A DNA stretch of 64,000 bases from CAVOKN01 sp963696505. GTDB lineage: Bacteria; Pseudomonadota; Gammaproteobacteria; Burkholderiales; Rhodocyclaceae. A program made the position numbers and the translations under genes. The DNA is taken from the NCBI GenBank assembly GCA_963696505.1, contig CAVOKN010000021.1, positions 176,925-240,924 on the forward strand, in the 5' to 3' direction. Positions 27,104 to 36,317 of this stretch are shown here, in pieces. Positions within the stretch are counted from its first letter, which is position 1. Each line of letters opens with the position of its first letter. The notes beneath the pieces were generated by a model that worked only from the letters and a program-made list of their open reading frames with translations, did no database searches and was not told the origin of the DNA.

Positions 27104-27766
27104 TCAGGCGGTAGCGCCGGGCATGAGATCGAGGAAGCTTTCGATCGCCTGGAACTCCTCGACATCCTTGCGCGGTTGGCGCGTGTCGGGCCGGTGCACC
27201 GCCACCAGATGACCGATGCCGTAGTCCCGCGCCGAGCGCAGCACCGCGAGGCTGTCGTCCACCAGCAGTGTGCCCGCCACGTCGAAGGGCTCGACCGCCT
27301 GCAAGGCGTGCCAGAACGCGGGCTGCTCCTTGGGCAGCCCCAGTTCGTGGGAAGTGATCAGGGCATCGAAATGCGCGTCGAGCCGGGTGCGGCTCATCTT
27401 CAGCGTGAGGCTCTTGTGGTGGGCATTGGTGACCAGCACTACGCGCTTGCCGGCGGCGCGCACCGCTTCGAGGAACTCGGGCACATGGGGATGCACGGCG
27501 ATCAGGTGCGCCACCTCCTCCTTCAGGCGCGCGATGTCCAGGCCCAGCTCGCCGGCCCAGAAATCCACCGAGTACCACTCCAGGGTACCGCTGCGGCTCT
27601 GGTAGCGCGCCAGGATGTCGCGCCGCGCCTCCTCGGCGTCCACGCCGTGGTGCTCGGCATAGCGCAGCGGAACGTGGTGCAGCCAGAAATGATTGTCATA
27701 GTGCAGGTCGAGGAGCGTCCCGTCCATGTCGAGGAAGACGGTGCGCACCCCGGACCATTCGATCAT
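27104..27766 (-). CDS. yrfG: HAD-family GMP/IMP nucleotidase, YrfG type
   Basis: This 220-residue HAD hydrolase aligns along its length with E. coli YrfG, a purine 5'-nucleotidase. Motif I is FLDMDGTLLDLHYDNHFW, with the two catalytic Asp; motif II is VLVTNAH; the motif III Lys is in LGLPKEQPAFW; motif IV is LLVDDSLAV. It lies between psd and pssA in the same direction, with a gap of 25 bases to psd. The nucleotidase activity is inferred from that family resemblance. Confidence 0.8.
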   Translation of the reverse strand: MIEWSGVRTVFLDMDGTLLDLHYDNHFWLHHVPLRYAEHHGVDAEEARRDILARYQSRSGTLEWYSVDFWAGELGLDIARLKEEVAHLIAVHPHVPEFLEAVRAAGKRVVLVTNAHHKSLTLKMSRTRLDAHFDALITSHELGLPKEQPAFWHALQAVEPFDVAGTLLVDDSLAVLRSARDYGIGHLVAVHRPDTRQPRKDVEEFQAIESFLDLMPGATA

Positions 27767-27791
27767 CGGTCGCTTTCCACAACCATGCGGC

Positions 27792-28433
27792 TCAAGACAG
27801 TTCGGCGACCACCGTGCTGGCGGCACTGACTTTCTCGCCTATCGTCACCTTGATCTGTGCCGAAGGCGGCAGATAGAGGTCCACCCGCGAGCCGAAGCGG
27901 ATGAAGCCGTAACGCTGGCCGCGTTCCAGCTTGTCCCCTGGCCGCACGTAGGAAAGGATGCGCCGCGCGATCAGGCCCGCCACCTGCACGCAGGTGACGT
28001 CCTGCCCGTCGGCGGTGCGCAGCCACAGGGCGTTGCGCTCGTTCTCTACCGAGGCCTTGTCCAGCGCGGCATTCACGAACTTGCCCGGGTTGTACCACTG
28101 CTGCTTCACCTCGCCGTCCACCGGCGCCCGGTTCGAATGCACGTTGAATACGTTCATGAACACGCTGACCTTGACCGTGTCGCGCTCCAGGTAGGGGTCG
28201 CGCGTCTTTTCAACGGCGACGATGCGCCCGTCCGCCGGCGCCAGCACGCTCTTGGCGCCGCCCGCCACAGCGCGCGGCGGATCGCGGAAGAACTGCAGCA
28301 CGAACAGCGTGATCAGCCAGAACGGCAAGGCCCACAGCCAGCCGGCCGAAGCCGTGATCATGAGCGAAAGCCCCAGCGCGATGCCGAGGAAAGGCCAGCC
28401 CTCGCGGGCGACGATGGGATGGGGGTAGTTCAT
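27792..28433 (-). CDS. psd: Phosphatidylserine decarboxylase proenzyme (short type)
   Basis: Psd converts phosphatidylserine to phosphatidylethanolamine and works as a self-cleaved pyruvoyl enzyme. At 213 residues it belongs to the short PSD-A class. The conserved PIVAREGWPFLG start, VFMNVFNVHSNRAPVDG and the autocleavage Gly-Ser in IRFGSRVDLYLP are present. Cleavage would release a small alpha chain carrying the pyruvoyl group. It lies in the block with pssA. Confidence 0.93.
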   Translation of the reverse strand: MNYPHPIVAREGWPFLGIALGLSLMITASAGWLWALPFWLITLFVLQFFRDPPRAVAGGAKSVLAPADGRIVAVEKTRDPYLERDTVKVSVFMNVFNVHSNRAPVDGEVKQQWYNPGKFVNAALDKASVENERNALWLRTADGQDVTCVQVAGLIARRILSYVRPGDKLERGQRYGFIRFGSRVDLYLPPSAQIKVTIGEKVSAASTVVAELS

Positions 28434-28435
28434 TT

Positions 28436-28517
28436 CAGGATCTAGGATTCAGGATCGAGGATCCAGGAAATGCAGAGCCAACGCTCTTGCTAGATCCTGG
28501 ATCCTAGGTCCTGGATC

Positions 28518-28520
<3 letters not shown>
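28436..28520. repeat. Inverted array of heptamer repeats
   Basis: Heptamers of the type CAGGATC/TAGGATT/GAGGATC on the left face AGATCCT/GGATCCT/AGGTCCT on the right across about 25 bases, so the whole gap between ilvC and psd can fold into a long imperfect hairpin. The units belong to the same family as the tandem array at 24361-24444. It could mark a transcript boundary within the ilv-psd block. Confidence 0.75.
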
Positions 28521-29534
<1,014 letters not shown>

Positions 29535-29585
29535 GGAACTCCTCTTTTTGGGTGGCTTGATTCGATGCGGCGGGTGTGGCCCGCC

Positions 29586-30077
29586 CTACACTTTCAGGAT
29601 GCGATCGCCGCGACCGATGCCGCACACGCCGGTGCGCACCGTCTCGAGTATCAGCGACTTGTCGATGGCCTCGATGAACGAGTCGAGCTTGTTGGCATTG
29701 CCGGTCAGTTCGATCACGTAGCTCGATTCGGTGACGTCGATGATGTGGCCGCGGAAGATGTCCGCCATCCGCTTGACCTCCTCCCGGTCCTTGCCGGTGG
29801 CGCGCACCTTGATCAGCATCAGTTCGCGCTCGACGTGGGCCGATTCCGAAAGATCGACCACCTTCACCACCTCGACCAGCTTGTTCAGGTGCTTGGTGAT
29901 CTGCTCGATGATGTCGTCCGAGCCGACCGAGACCATCGTCATGCGCGACATCGAGGGATCCTCGGTGGGCGCGACGGTCAGCGATTCGATGTTGTAGCCG
30001 CGGGCGGAAAACAGCCCCGAGACGCGCGAGAGTGCGCCGGCTTCGTTCTCCAGAAGCAAAGAAATCACGTGTCGCAT
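29586..30077 (-). CDS. ilvH: Acetolactate synthase small (regulatory) subunit
   Basis: This 163-residue protein carries the N-terminal ACT domain (MRHVISLLLENEAGALSRVS, GLFSARGYNIESLTV) that binds valine for feedback inhibition, followed by the C-terminal ALS small-subunit domain. The start at 30077 matches the family N-terminus. It lies between ilvB and ilvC, with a gap of 154 bases after ilvB that contains no recognisable gene. Confidence 0.95.
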   Translation of the reverse strand: MRHVISLLLENEAGALSRVSGLFSARGYNIESLTVAPTEDPSMSRMTMVSVGSDDIIEQITKHLNKLVEVVKVVDLSESAHVERELMLIKVRATGKDREEVKRMADIFRGHIIDVTESSYVIELTGNANKLDSFIEAIDKSLILETVRTGVCGIGRGDRILKV

Positions 30078-30231
30078 GGATAGGCCTGCCTGGTTGGTGA
30101 GCTTGAACCAGGGCCCTGACGACCACAGGCCGCCGACGGGCGGCGCCTGCGGCTCCGGCGATGCCGTGTATCGCACGGAGCCGGCACTTCGGTTTGTGAC
30201 CTAGCGTGCCCCGACAGTTGCCCCGGCGCGA

Positions 30232-31941
30232 TTACAGATCTTCGGACGACAGGATCATCTCGGTGAGACCCTTGCCGCCCTGGACCATGGGATAGACATT
30301 CTCCGTTTCGTCGATCTTGAAGTCGAGGAAGACCAGATCGTTCTTGCGCTTGAAGGCTTCGCGTATCGCGCCGTCGATGTCGCCCGGCTTGTCCACGCGC
30401 AGGCCCACGTGGCCGTAGGCCTCGGCCAGCTTCGGAAAGTCCGGAAGCGTGTCCATATAGGACTCGGAGTAGCGATTGCCGTGGAACAGCTCCTGCCACT
30501 GGCGGACCATCCCGAGATAGCGGTTGTTGAGCAGCAGCACCTTGATCGGCAGCCGGAACTGCTTGCAGGTGGACAGTTCCTGGATGCACATCTGGATACT
30601 GCCCTCGCCGGTGACGCAGGCCACGGGCGATCCGGGGTGGGCAAGCTGCACGCCCATGGCGGCGGGCAGGCCGAAGCCCATGGTGCCCAGGCCGCCGGAA
30701 TTGATCCAGCGCCGCGGCTTGTCGAACTTGTAGTACTGCGCCGCCCACATCTGGTGCTGTCCGACGTCGGACGTGACGAAGGCGTCGCCCTTGGTCACTT
30801 CCCACAGCTTCTCGATCACCATCTGCGGCTTGATGATCTCGGAGTTGCGGTCGTACTTGAGGCAGTCGCGCTTGCGCCATTCCTCGATCTGTGCCCACCA
30901 GGACTTGAGGGCTTCGGCATCCGGGCGCTCGGACCTGGCTTCGATCTGGCGGATGATCTCGTCCAGCACGTCGGGAACGTTGCCGACGATGGGGACGTCC
31001 ACCTTGACTCGCTTGGAGATCGACGAGGGATCGATGTCGATATGCACGATCTTGCGCGCCACCTGGGCGAAATGCGCCGGGTTCCCGATCACGCGGTCAT
31101 CGAAACGGGCGCCCACCGCGAGCAGTACGTCGCAGTACTGCATCGCCATGTTGGCTTCGTAGGTGCCGTGCATGCCGAGCATGCCCACGAACTGCGGATC
31201 GGTGGCCGGAAACGACCCGAGGCCCATCAGCGTGTTGGTGACGGGATAGCCGACCAGCTTGCCCAGCCTGTGCAGTTTCTCAGACGCTTCCGACAGGATC
31301 ACGCCGCCGCCGGCGTAAATCATCGGCCGCTTGGCTTCCAGCAGCAGTTGCACCGCCTTCTTGATCTGACCCTGGTGACCCTTGATCACCGGGTTGTACG
31401 AGCGCAGGCTGATGCTCTTGGGATAGCTGAACTCGCATTTCGCGACGGTGACATCCTTCGGAACGTCAACCACGACGGGGCCGGGGCGGCCGCTCTGGGC
31501 GAGGTAGAAGGCCTTCTTGATGGTGACGGCGAGGTCGCGCACGTCCTTCACCAGGAAGTTGTGCTTGACGCAGGGCCGGGTGATGCCGACGGTGTCGACT
31601 TCCTGGAAGGCGTCCTGGCCGATGGCAGCGGTCGGCACCTGGCCGGTGATCACCACCAACGGAATCGAATCGAGGTGGGCGGTGGCGATGCCGGTGACGG
31701 CATTGGTCACGCCCGGACCGGAAGTCACCAGCGCGACACCGACGCGCTCGGTGGATCGGGCATAGCCGTCGGCGGCGTGCACGGCGCCCTGCTCGTGGCG
31801 CACCAGCACATGACGAACCGTGTCCTGCTTGAACAATTCGTCATAGATGAACAACACGGAGCCACCCGGATAGCCGAACACGTATTCGACCTTTTCTTCC
31901 TGCAGGCACCTGATTACAATCTCCGCACCGGTCAAGACCAT
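30232..31941 (-). CDS. ilvB: Acetolactate synthase large (catalytic) subunit
   Basis: This thiamine-diphosphate enzyme makes acetolactate or acetohydroxybutyrate. The 569-residue protein has the catalytic Glu region VEYVFGYPGGSVLFIYDEL, VTSGPGVTNAVTGIATAH, and the TPP-binding GEGSIQMCIQELSTC with NNRYLGMVRQWQELF. It opens the ilvBHC block. The 190-base gap upstream, shared with the divergent sigma factor gene, should hold its promoter. Confidence 0.95.
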   Translation of the reverse strand: MVLTGAEIVIRCLQEEKVEYVFGYPGGSVLFIYDELFKQDTVRHVLVRHEQGAVHAADGYARSTERVGVALVTSGPGVTNAVTGIATAHLDSIPLVVITGQVPTAAIGQDAFQEVDTVGITRPCVKHNFLVKDVRDLAVTIKKAFYLAQSGRPGPVVVDVPKDVTVAKCEFSYPKSISLRSYNPVIKGHQGQIKKAVQLLLEAKRPMIYAGGGVILSEASEKLHRLGKLVGYPVTNTLMGLGSFPATDPQFVGMLGMHGTYEANMAMQYCDVLLAVGARFDDRVIGNPAHFAQVARKIVHIDIDPSSISKRVKVDVPIVGNVPDVLDEIIRQIEARSERPDAEALKSWWAQIEEWRKRDCLKYDRNSEIIKPQMVIEKLWEVTKGDAFVTSDVGQHQMWAAQYYKFDKPRRWINSGGLGTMGFGLPAAMGVQLAHPGSPVACVTGEGSIQMCIQELSTCKQFRLPIKVLLLNNRYLGMVRQWQELFHGNRYSESYMDTLPDFPKLAEAYGHVGLRVDKPGDIDGAIREAFKRKNDLVFLDFKIDETENVYPMVQGGKGLTEMILSSEDL

Positions 31942-32133
31942 GGCTTCATCCTGAAATATAAGAATTGCCTGAAAAGCTGGTAACCATAAAGGCTCGCTCC
32001 ACTTTGGTCAAGGCATTTCCCGCCCGGCTCGCCGCCCTCCTGAAGCCGCCCGCAAGCGGATACCGACCTGGCCTCACGCACCGAAATCTCGAACTTCCTG
32101 GCTGACGTCGAACGCCGCGCCTTCAAGCACGCG

Positions 32134-32631
32134 ATGTTCGCGCTGCGCGACCAGGATGCGGCCCTGGACGCCGTGCAGGACGCCATGCTCAAGCTGGCGG
32201 AGAAGTACGCGCACAAGCCCGTGGAAGAGCTGCCGATGCTCTTCCAGCGCATTCTTCAGAACGTCATCCGCGACTTCTTTCGCCGGCAGAAGGTCCGATC
32301 GCTATGGACCACGCTGCTCTCCTCCTTCGGCAGCGGCGAGGACGACGACTCGGACCCCCTTGAAACCCTGGAGGCCCAGACCGACTCCAAGCGTCCTGAC
32401 ACGCCCCACGAGCAGTTTGAACAGGCCCAGATCCTGGGGACCATCGAGAAGGAGATTTCCCGCCTGCCGCCGCGTCAACGGGAAGCCTTCCTGATGCGTT
32501 ACTGGGAGGATATGGACATTGCCGAGACGGCAGCGGCCATGGGTTGCTCGGAAGGAAGCGTCAAGACCCACTGCTCGCGCGCCACGCACACGCTCGCGGC
32601 AGCACTCAAGGCCAGAGGCATCGAGTTATGA
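32134..32631 (+). CDS. RNA polymerase sigma factor, ECF-like
   Basis: The 165-residue product has sigma region 2 (DQDAALDAVQDAMLKLAEKY and LFQRILQNVIRDFFRRQKV) and region 4 (SRLPPRQREAFLMRYWEDMD, IAETAAAMGCSEGSVKTHCS). The ATG at 32134 lies inside region 2: the frame stays open upstream to 32044 and encodes SNFLADVERRAFKHA, which fits the missing first helix. A CTG at 32068 may be the real start, or an indel hides an ATG. It heads a cluster of sigma factor, DUF3619, DUF3106 and RDD genes typical of Betaproteobacteria. Confidence 0.85.
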   Translation: MFALRDQDAALDAVQDAMLKLAEKYAHKPVEELPMLFQRILQNVIRDFFRRQKVRSLWTTLLSSFGSGEDDDSDPLETLEAQTDSKRPDTPHEQFEQAQILGTIEKEISRLPPRQREAFLMRYWEDMDIAETAAAMGCSEGSVKTHCSRATHTLAAALKARGIEL

Positions 32632-33002
32632 ACGAACTGCAGTTCCCGTACCGGGTGCGCCACTACCTCGACCACGGAACGGAGACCATGGACCGCGATA
32701 CCGCCCGCCGGCTGCACGGCGCGCGGGAGAAAGCGCTCGCCCACGTCCCGGTCACCTCCTCGCGCCTGGGACTTGCCGGACTGGGCCAGCTTTCCCACGA
32801 CTGGTTGTGGCCCGCGCTGCGTTCGCTGATTGCCCTGCTGCTGGTGGCCCTGGGCGTCGCAGCCACCTCATATTGGGATTCGGTGCAGCAAGCTACCGAA
32901 ACCGAAGAGGTCGATACTGCCCTGCTGGCCGACGAGCTGCCGATCGACGCCTATCTCGACCGCGGCTTCGACGCATGGCTCAAGCACTCCTCGCCGCAGT
33001 AG
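32628..33002 (+). CDS. DUF3619 protein, putative anti-sigma-like membrane protein
   Basis: This 124-residue protein has one membrane helix (LRSLIALLLVALGVAATSYW) with a cytoplasmic N-terminal part of about 66 residues and a short periplasmic tail containing ADELPIDAYLDRGFDAWLK, a DUF3619 hallmark. Its start overlaps the sigma factor stop (ATGA), and single-pass proteins so placed are often anti-sigma factors. That role is inferred from position and topology only. Confidence 0.75.
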   Translation: MNELQFPYRVRHYLDHGTETMDRDTARRLHGAREKALAHVPVTSSRLGLAGLGQLSHDWLWPALRSLIALLLVALGVAATSYWDSVQQATETEEVDTALLADELPIDAYLDRGFDAWLKHSSPQ

Positions 33003-33601
33003 CGCTCCTTCTGGCCCTGGGTACCGGAACCGCAGCACATGCAGCGGATCTCGCGGACCTGCGTGCTCCGGCCTGGGTACAGCTCGATCCCGCGCAGCAG
33101 TTGATCCTGGCCCCACTGAAGGCGGACTGGGATGAATTCGACGATGCCCAGCGGCGCAAATGGCTGGGGCTCGCCAAGCGCTTCCCATCGATGCCGGAGG
33201 AAGAGCGGCAGCGTGTCCAGCAGCGGATGATGGAATGGGCCAAGCTTACGCCCGAGAAGAGACGCCAGGCGCGGCGCCAGTATCGCAACCTCCAGAACAT
33301 CTCTCCCGATCAGCGCGAGGCGCTGAAGCAGCGCTGGCAGGAGTACGAGAGTCTGCCCGAGGCGGAGCGGCAGCGCCTCAAGGAGAGTGTGGCCAAGCCG
33401 GCGCCCCGCAAGCCCGGCGCGGGTCCGGACCGCCCGCGGCCGGCCGCGGGCCTTGCCACCGCGCAGCCGGCCGCCAAAGCTCCGGCGGCCGCTCCCGCCG
33501 GGGGTCCGGCGGTTGGCGAAGCAGCCCCGCAGATCCCGGCCGCCGCCCCTGCCCGGGCCGAGATTCCCGCCGCGCCGGCGGATCGCCCGACAACACAATA
33601 A
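32975..33601 (+). CDS. DUF3106 secreted protein
   Basis: The 208-residue protein has a signal peptide (start MAQALLAAVALLLALG, likely cleavage after AHA) and a helical core rich in Arg, Glu and Trp. The core carries the DUF3106 pattern RKWLGLAKRFPSMPEEERQR, WAKLTPEKRRQARRQYRN and LKQRWQEYESLPEAERQRL. A low-complexity Pro/Ala tail follows. The pattern resembles periplasmic stress sensors of the CpxP/Spy type, which would suit a sigma-factor cluster, but this is an inference. It overlaps the DUF3619 gene by 28 bases. Confidence 0.75.
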   Translation: MAQALLAAVALLLALGTGTAAHAADLADLRAPAWVQLDPAQQLILAPLKADWDEFDDAQRRKWLGLAKRFPSMPEEERQRVQQRMMEWAKLTPEKRRQARRQYRNLQNISPDQREALKQRWQEYESLPEAERQRLKESVAKPAPRKPGAGPDRPRPAAGLATAQPAAKAPAAAPAGGPAVGEAAPQIPAAAPARAEIPAAPADRPTTQ

Positions 33602-33608
33602 CCATCAC

Positions 33609-34064
33609 ATGACCGAGGCCTCCGATGGCGGCTGGCTTGCCACGCCATCCATCCGGCGCCGACTCGCCAGCATGCTTTACGAGTCGCTGCTGCTGCTGGG
33701 AGTTCTCGCGGCCGGATTCATGCTGCCGCACCTGATCCTGGGGATTGCCTGGGGCGTGAGCGTCCCCGGACCGCTGCTCGTGGCCCATGTTTACGCGGTG
33801 CTCGCCGTTTACTTCCTCTGGCTATGGCGCAAAGACGGCCAGACGCTGGCGATGCAGACCTGGCGCATCAAGCTTGTCGATGCGGGCACCGGATCCGTCG
33901 TCACGCTGGCCCGGGGACTGGCACGTTACACGCTGGCGTGGCCCAGCCTGCTGATCTACGGCGTCGGGCTGGTCTGGGCGCTGTTCGACCGCGACCGGCA
34001 GTTCCTTCACGACCGCCTGTGCGGCACCCGCCTCGTCCAGCTCCCGCCCGCGGGCGGCAAATAG
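33609..34064 (+). CDS. RDD-family membrane protein
   Basis: The 151-residue protein shows the RDD pattern: R and D residues near the first helix (SIRRRLASMLYESLLLLGVL) and, after the third, DGQTLAMQTWRIKLVDAGTG. Final motif FDRDRQFLHDRLCGTRLV is typical. The family has unknown transport function. The gene follows DUF3106 by 7 bases and converges on lptG. Confidence 0.85.
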   Translation: MTEASDGGWLATPSIRRRLASMLYESLLLLGVLAAGFMLPHLILGIAWGVSVPGPLLVAHVYAVLAVYFLWLWRKDGQTLAMQTWRIKLVDAGTGSVVTLARGLARYTLAWPSLLIYGVGLVWALFDRDRQFLHDRLCGTRLVQLPPAGGK

Positions 34065-34068
34065 CCGC

Positions 34069-35142
34069 TCAGCGTCTCTCGGTCCACCACAGCATTCCCG
34101 CCGCCGCCAGCAGGAACAGCAGGCTAGGCGCAAGTGCCGCCACCGGTGGCGGCCAGTTGTTGATGATGCCGAGGTTGGAGAACAGGCCGTTGAGCATGTG
34201 GAACAGGATGCCGATCATGACCCCGGCAAAGATGCGCACGCTCACGCCGCCGAAGCGGTGCATGCGCAGGGCGAAGGGCAGCGCCAGGGCCATCATCACC
34301 AGACCGGCCAGCGGATAGACCAGCTTCTTCCACAGCGCGATCTCGTAGCGCTCGGTGCGCTGCCTGTTGTCGGCAAGGTGGCGGATGTACTGGTAGAGGT
34401 GTTCGATCGCCATTCGCTCCGGCACCACCAGCAGCACCGCCAGGATGTCGGGGTTGAGCTTCGACTGCCACTGGATCTCCGGCAGACGCTCCACCGCCAC
34501 CCCCGCATCGGAGAAGCGCGTTGTGACCACTTCCTGCAGCCGCCAGCGGTTGGGCGGAAGGTATTCGCCCTCGCTCGCCTCGCTCACCGCGAGCAGCCGG
34601 TTGTCGCCATCGAACTCGTAGATCCGTATCCCCCGCAGGCGGGTATCGGGCAGAACCGACTGCACGTTGACGAACATGCCTTCGTCCTTGATCCAGAGCC
34701 CGGAGCGGAATTCCTGGCCGACCACCGAACTGGTCGCCTTCAGCCGCATGCGCTGCGCGGCACGCTCCGCCGGCGGCGAGACGTACTCGCCGATGACGAA
34801 AGTCAGCACTACGAACACGGCGCCGATCAGCCCCAGGGACCACAGCAGGCGCCCGGTTGCGAGCCCCGAGGTACGCAGGACCGTGATCTCGGAATGGCGC
34901 GACAGGTTGGTGAGCGCATACAGCGTTCCGATCAGCACCGCGATCGGCGACAGTTCGTAGACCCTCCCCGGCAGCGTCATGAGGACGAACAGCAGGGCGT
35001 TGTGGATCTGGTAGCCGCCCCTGCCGAGATCATCCAGTTCGGCGACGAAGTCGAAGAACGCGAACAGCGCCAGGAAGGCGAAGAGCACCAGCGCCGTGGC
35101 GCCGTAAATCTCCCGCGCCAGGTAGCGGCGATAGACCTTCAT
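34069..35142 (-). CDS. lptG: LPS export ABC transporter permease LptG
   Basis: LptG is one of two permeases of the LptB2FG complex that extracts lipopolysaccharide from the inner membrane. The protein of 357 residues has six membrane helices, MKVYRRYLAREIYGATALVL at the start and the periplasmic jellyroll with LWIKDEGMFVNVQSVLPD. The start overlaps the lptF stop by four bases. LptB, LptC and LptA are not in the window. Confidence 0.93.
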   Translation of the reverse strand: MKVYRRYLAREIYGATALVLFAFLALFAFFDFVAELDDLGRGGYQIHNALLFVLMTLPGRVYELSPIAVLIGTLYALTNLSRHSEITVLRTSGLATGRLLWSLGLIGAVFVVLTFVIGEYVSPPAERAAQRMRLKATSSVVGQEFRSGLWIKDEGMFVNVQSVLPDTRLRGIRIYEFDGDNRLLAVSEASEGEYLPPNRWRLQEVVTTRFSDAGVAVERLPEIQWQSKLNPDILAVLLVVPERMAIEHLYQYIRHLADNRQRTERYEIALWKKLVYPLAGLVMMALALPFALRMHRFGGVSVRIFAGVMIGILFHMLNGLFSNLGIINNWPPPVAALAPSLLFLLAAAGMLWWTERR

Positions 35143-36218
35143 GCCCGGGCGCGAAACCAGGGATGGATGGCGATGCGCCGGTAGAAGAGCAGGATCAGCA
35201 TCAGGAACATCAGCACGTGAACGCCCCACACGCCGTAGGCAAAAGCAAGCTTGCCCTGGGCCACCCAGGCCTGCGAAACATTGATCAGGTTGCCGTAGAT
35301 CAGGAAGGTCAGGATCGCCAGCAGCAGGTTGTTCCCCCGACCGGCGCGCGGATTGACGAAGGACAGCGGGATGGCGAGCAACGACAGATTGAGCGCCTGC
35401 AGCGGCAGCGCCAGCCGCCACAGCAACTCGCCGCGATGGCTGTCGCTGGGGTTGGCCAGCAGTTCGCTCACGGGTACGCTCTTGGGCGACTTGTCCACGG
35501 CCCGTGACTCCTGCGTGTCGATCCGGATGGCATAGCGCTGGAACTCCATCACCCGGTACTCCGCGCTGCCGGCCGCGCCTTCGTAGCGTCTTCCGTCGAG
35601 CAGCACGGCGAAGCGGTCGCCATTGGGTTGCGTCTCCTGGAAACCCCCGCCGGCGACCATCACACCCAGCCGCCCGTGCTGCACCGAACTGACGAAGATG
35701 TTCTTGACCGACCCCGAGGCGGGATCGAAGCCTTCGACGAAGAACACCCGATCGCCGCGCCCCGACTCGCGGAAGGTGCCCGACTTGATCTGCGCCGTCT
35801 CCTCGCGCGCGCTCATCGCCTGGCGGTACTCGGCGCTCTTGGACAACGCCCAGGGTGAGAGAAACAGCGACAGCACCGCGATCAGCGCCACCATCGGCGC
35901 CGCGAACTGCATCACCGGCGCGACCCACGCGGTGAGCGCTTGCCCGGCCGAGAACCAGACGATCATCTCGCCATCCCGGTAGCTGCGCGACAGGGTGAGC
36001 AGAATCGAGATGAACAGCGTCAGCGACAGTATGATGGGCAGATAATTTATGGTACCGAAACCGAGCAGCGCCAGTACCGCCTCGGATGCGAGCTTGCCCC
36101 CGGCGGCCTGTCCCAGCAGGCGGATCAGGGTGGTGGTGAGCAGAATCGCCAGCAGCGCGACGAACACCGCCCCGGCGAGATTGGCGCACTCGCGCAGGAG
36201 TGCCCTGCGGAAGATCAC
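35139..36218 (-). CDS. lptF: LPS export ABC transporter permease LptF
   Basis: LptF pairs with LptG. The 359-residue protein starts MIFRRALLRECANLAG and has the same six-helix and jellyroll layout, including FFVEGFDPASGSVKNIFVSS in the periplasmic domain and LALPLQALNLSLLAIPLSFV near the end. It is divergent from pepA across 99 bases, the usual lptF-pepA arrangement in proteobacteria. Confidence 0.93.
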   Translation of the reverse strand: MIFRRALLRECANLAGAVFVALLAILLTTTLIRLLGQAAGGKLASEAVLALLGFGTINYLPIILSLTLFISILLTLSRSYRDGEMIVWFSAGQALTAWVAPVMQFAAPMVALIAVLSLFLSPWALSKSAEYRQAMSAREETAQIKSGTFRESGRGDRVFFVEGFDPASGSVKNIFVSSVQHGRLGVMVAGGGFQETQPNGDRFAVLLDGRRYEGAAGSAEYRVMEFQRYAIRIDTQESRAVDKSPKSVPVSELLANPSDSHRGELLWRLALPLQALNLSLLAIPLSFVNPRAGRGNNLLLAILTFLIYGNLINVSQAWVAQGKLAFAYGVWGVHVLMFLMLILLFYRRIAIHPWFRARA

Positions 36219-36244
36219 GCACGCTCCCGGCTGCGGCGCATCTT

Positions 36245-36274
36245 TTGACTTTTTGCGTAACTACCGGAGATAAT
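36245..36274 (+). promoter_or_regulatory. Candidate sigma-70 promoter of pepA
   Basis: TTGACT (36245-36250) and GATAAT (36269-36274) are separated by 18 bases and lie 44 bases before the pepA ATG. The local sequence is unusually AT-rich for this genome. The match to the consensus is good but untested. Confidence 0.5.
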
Positions 36275-36317
36275 CGTCAAAAATCGTGATTTCATCAACT
36301 TTCCCGAGGAGCGGCGG

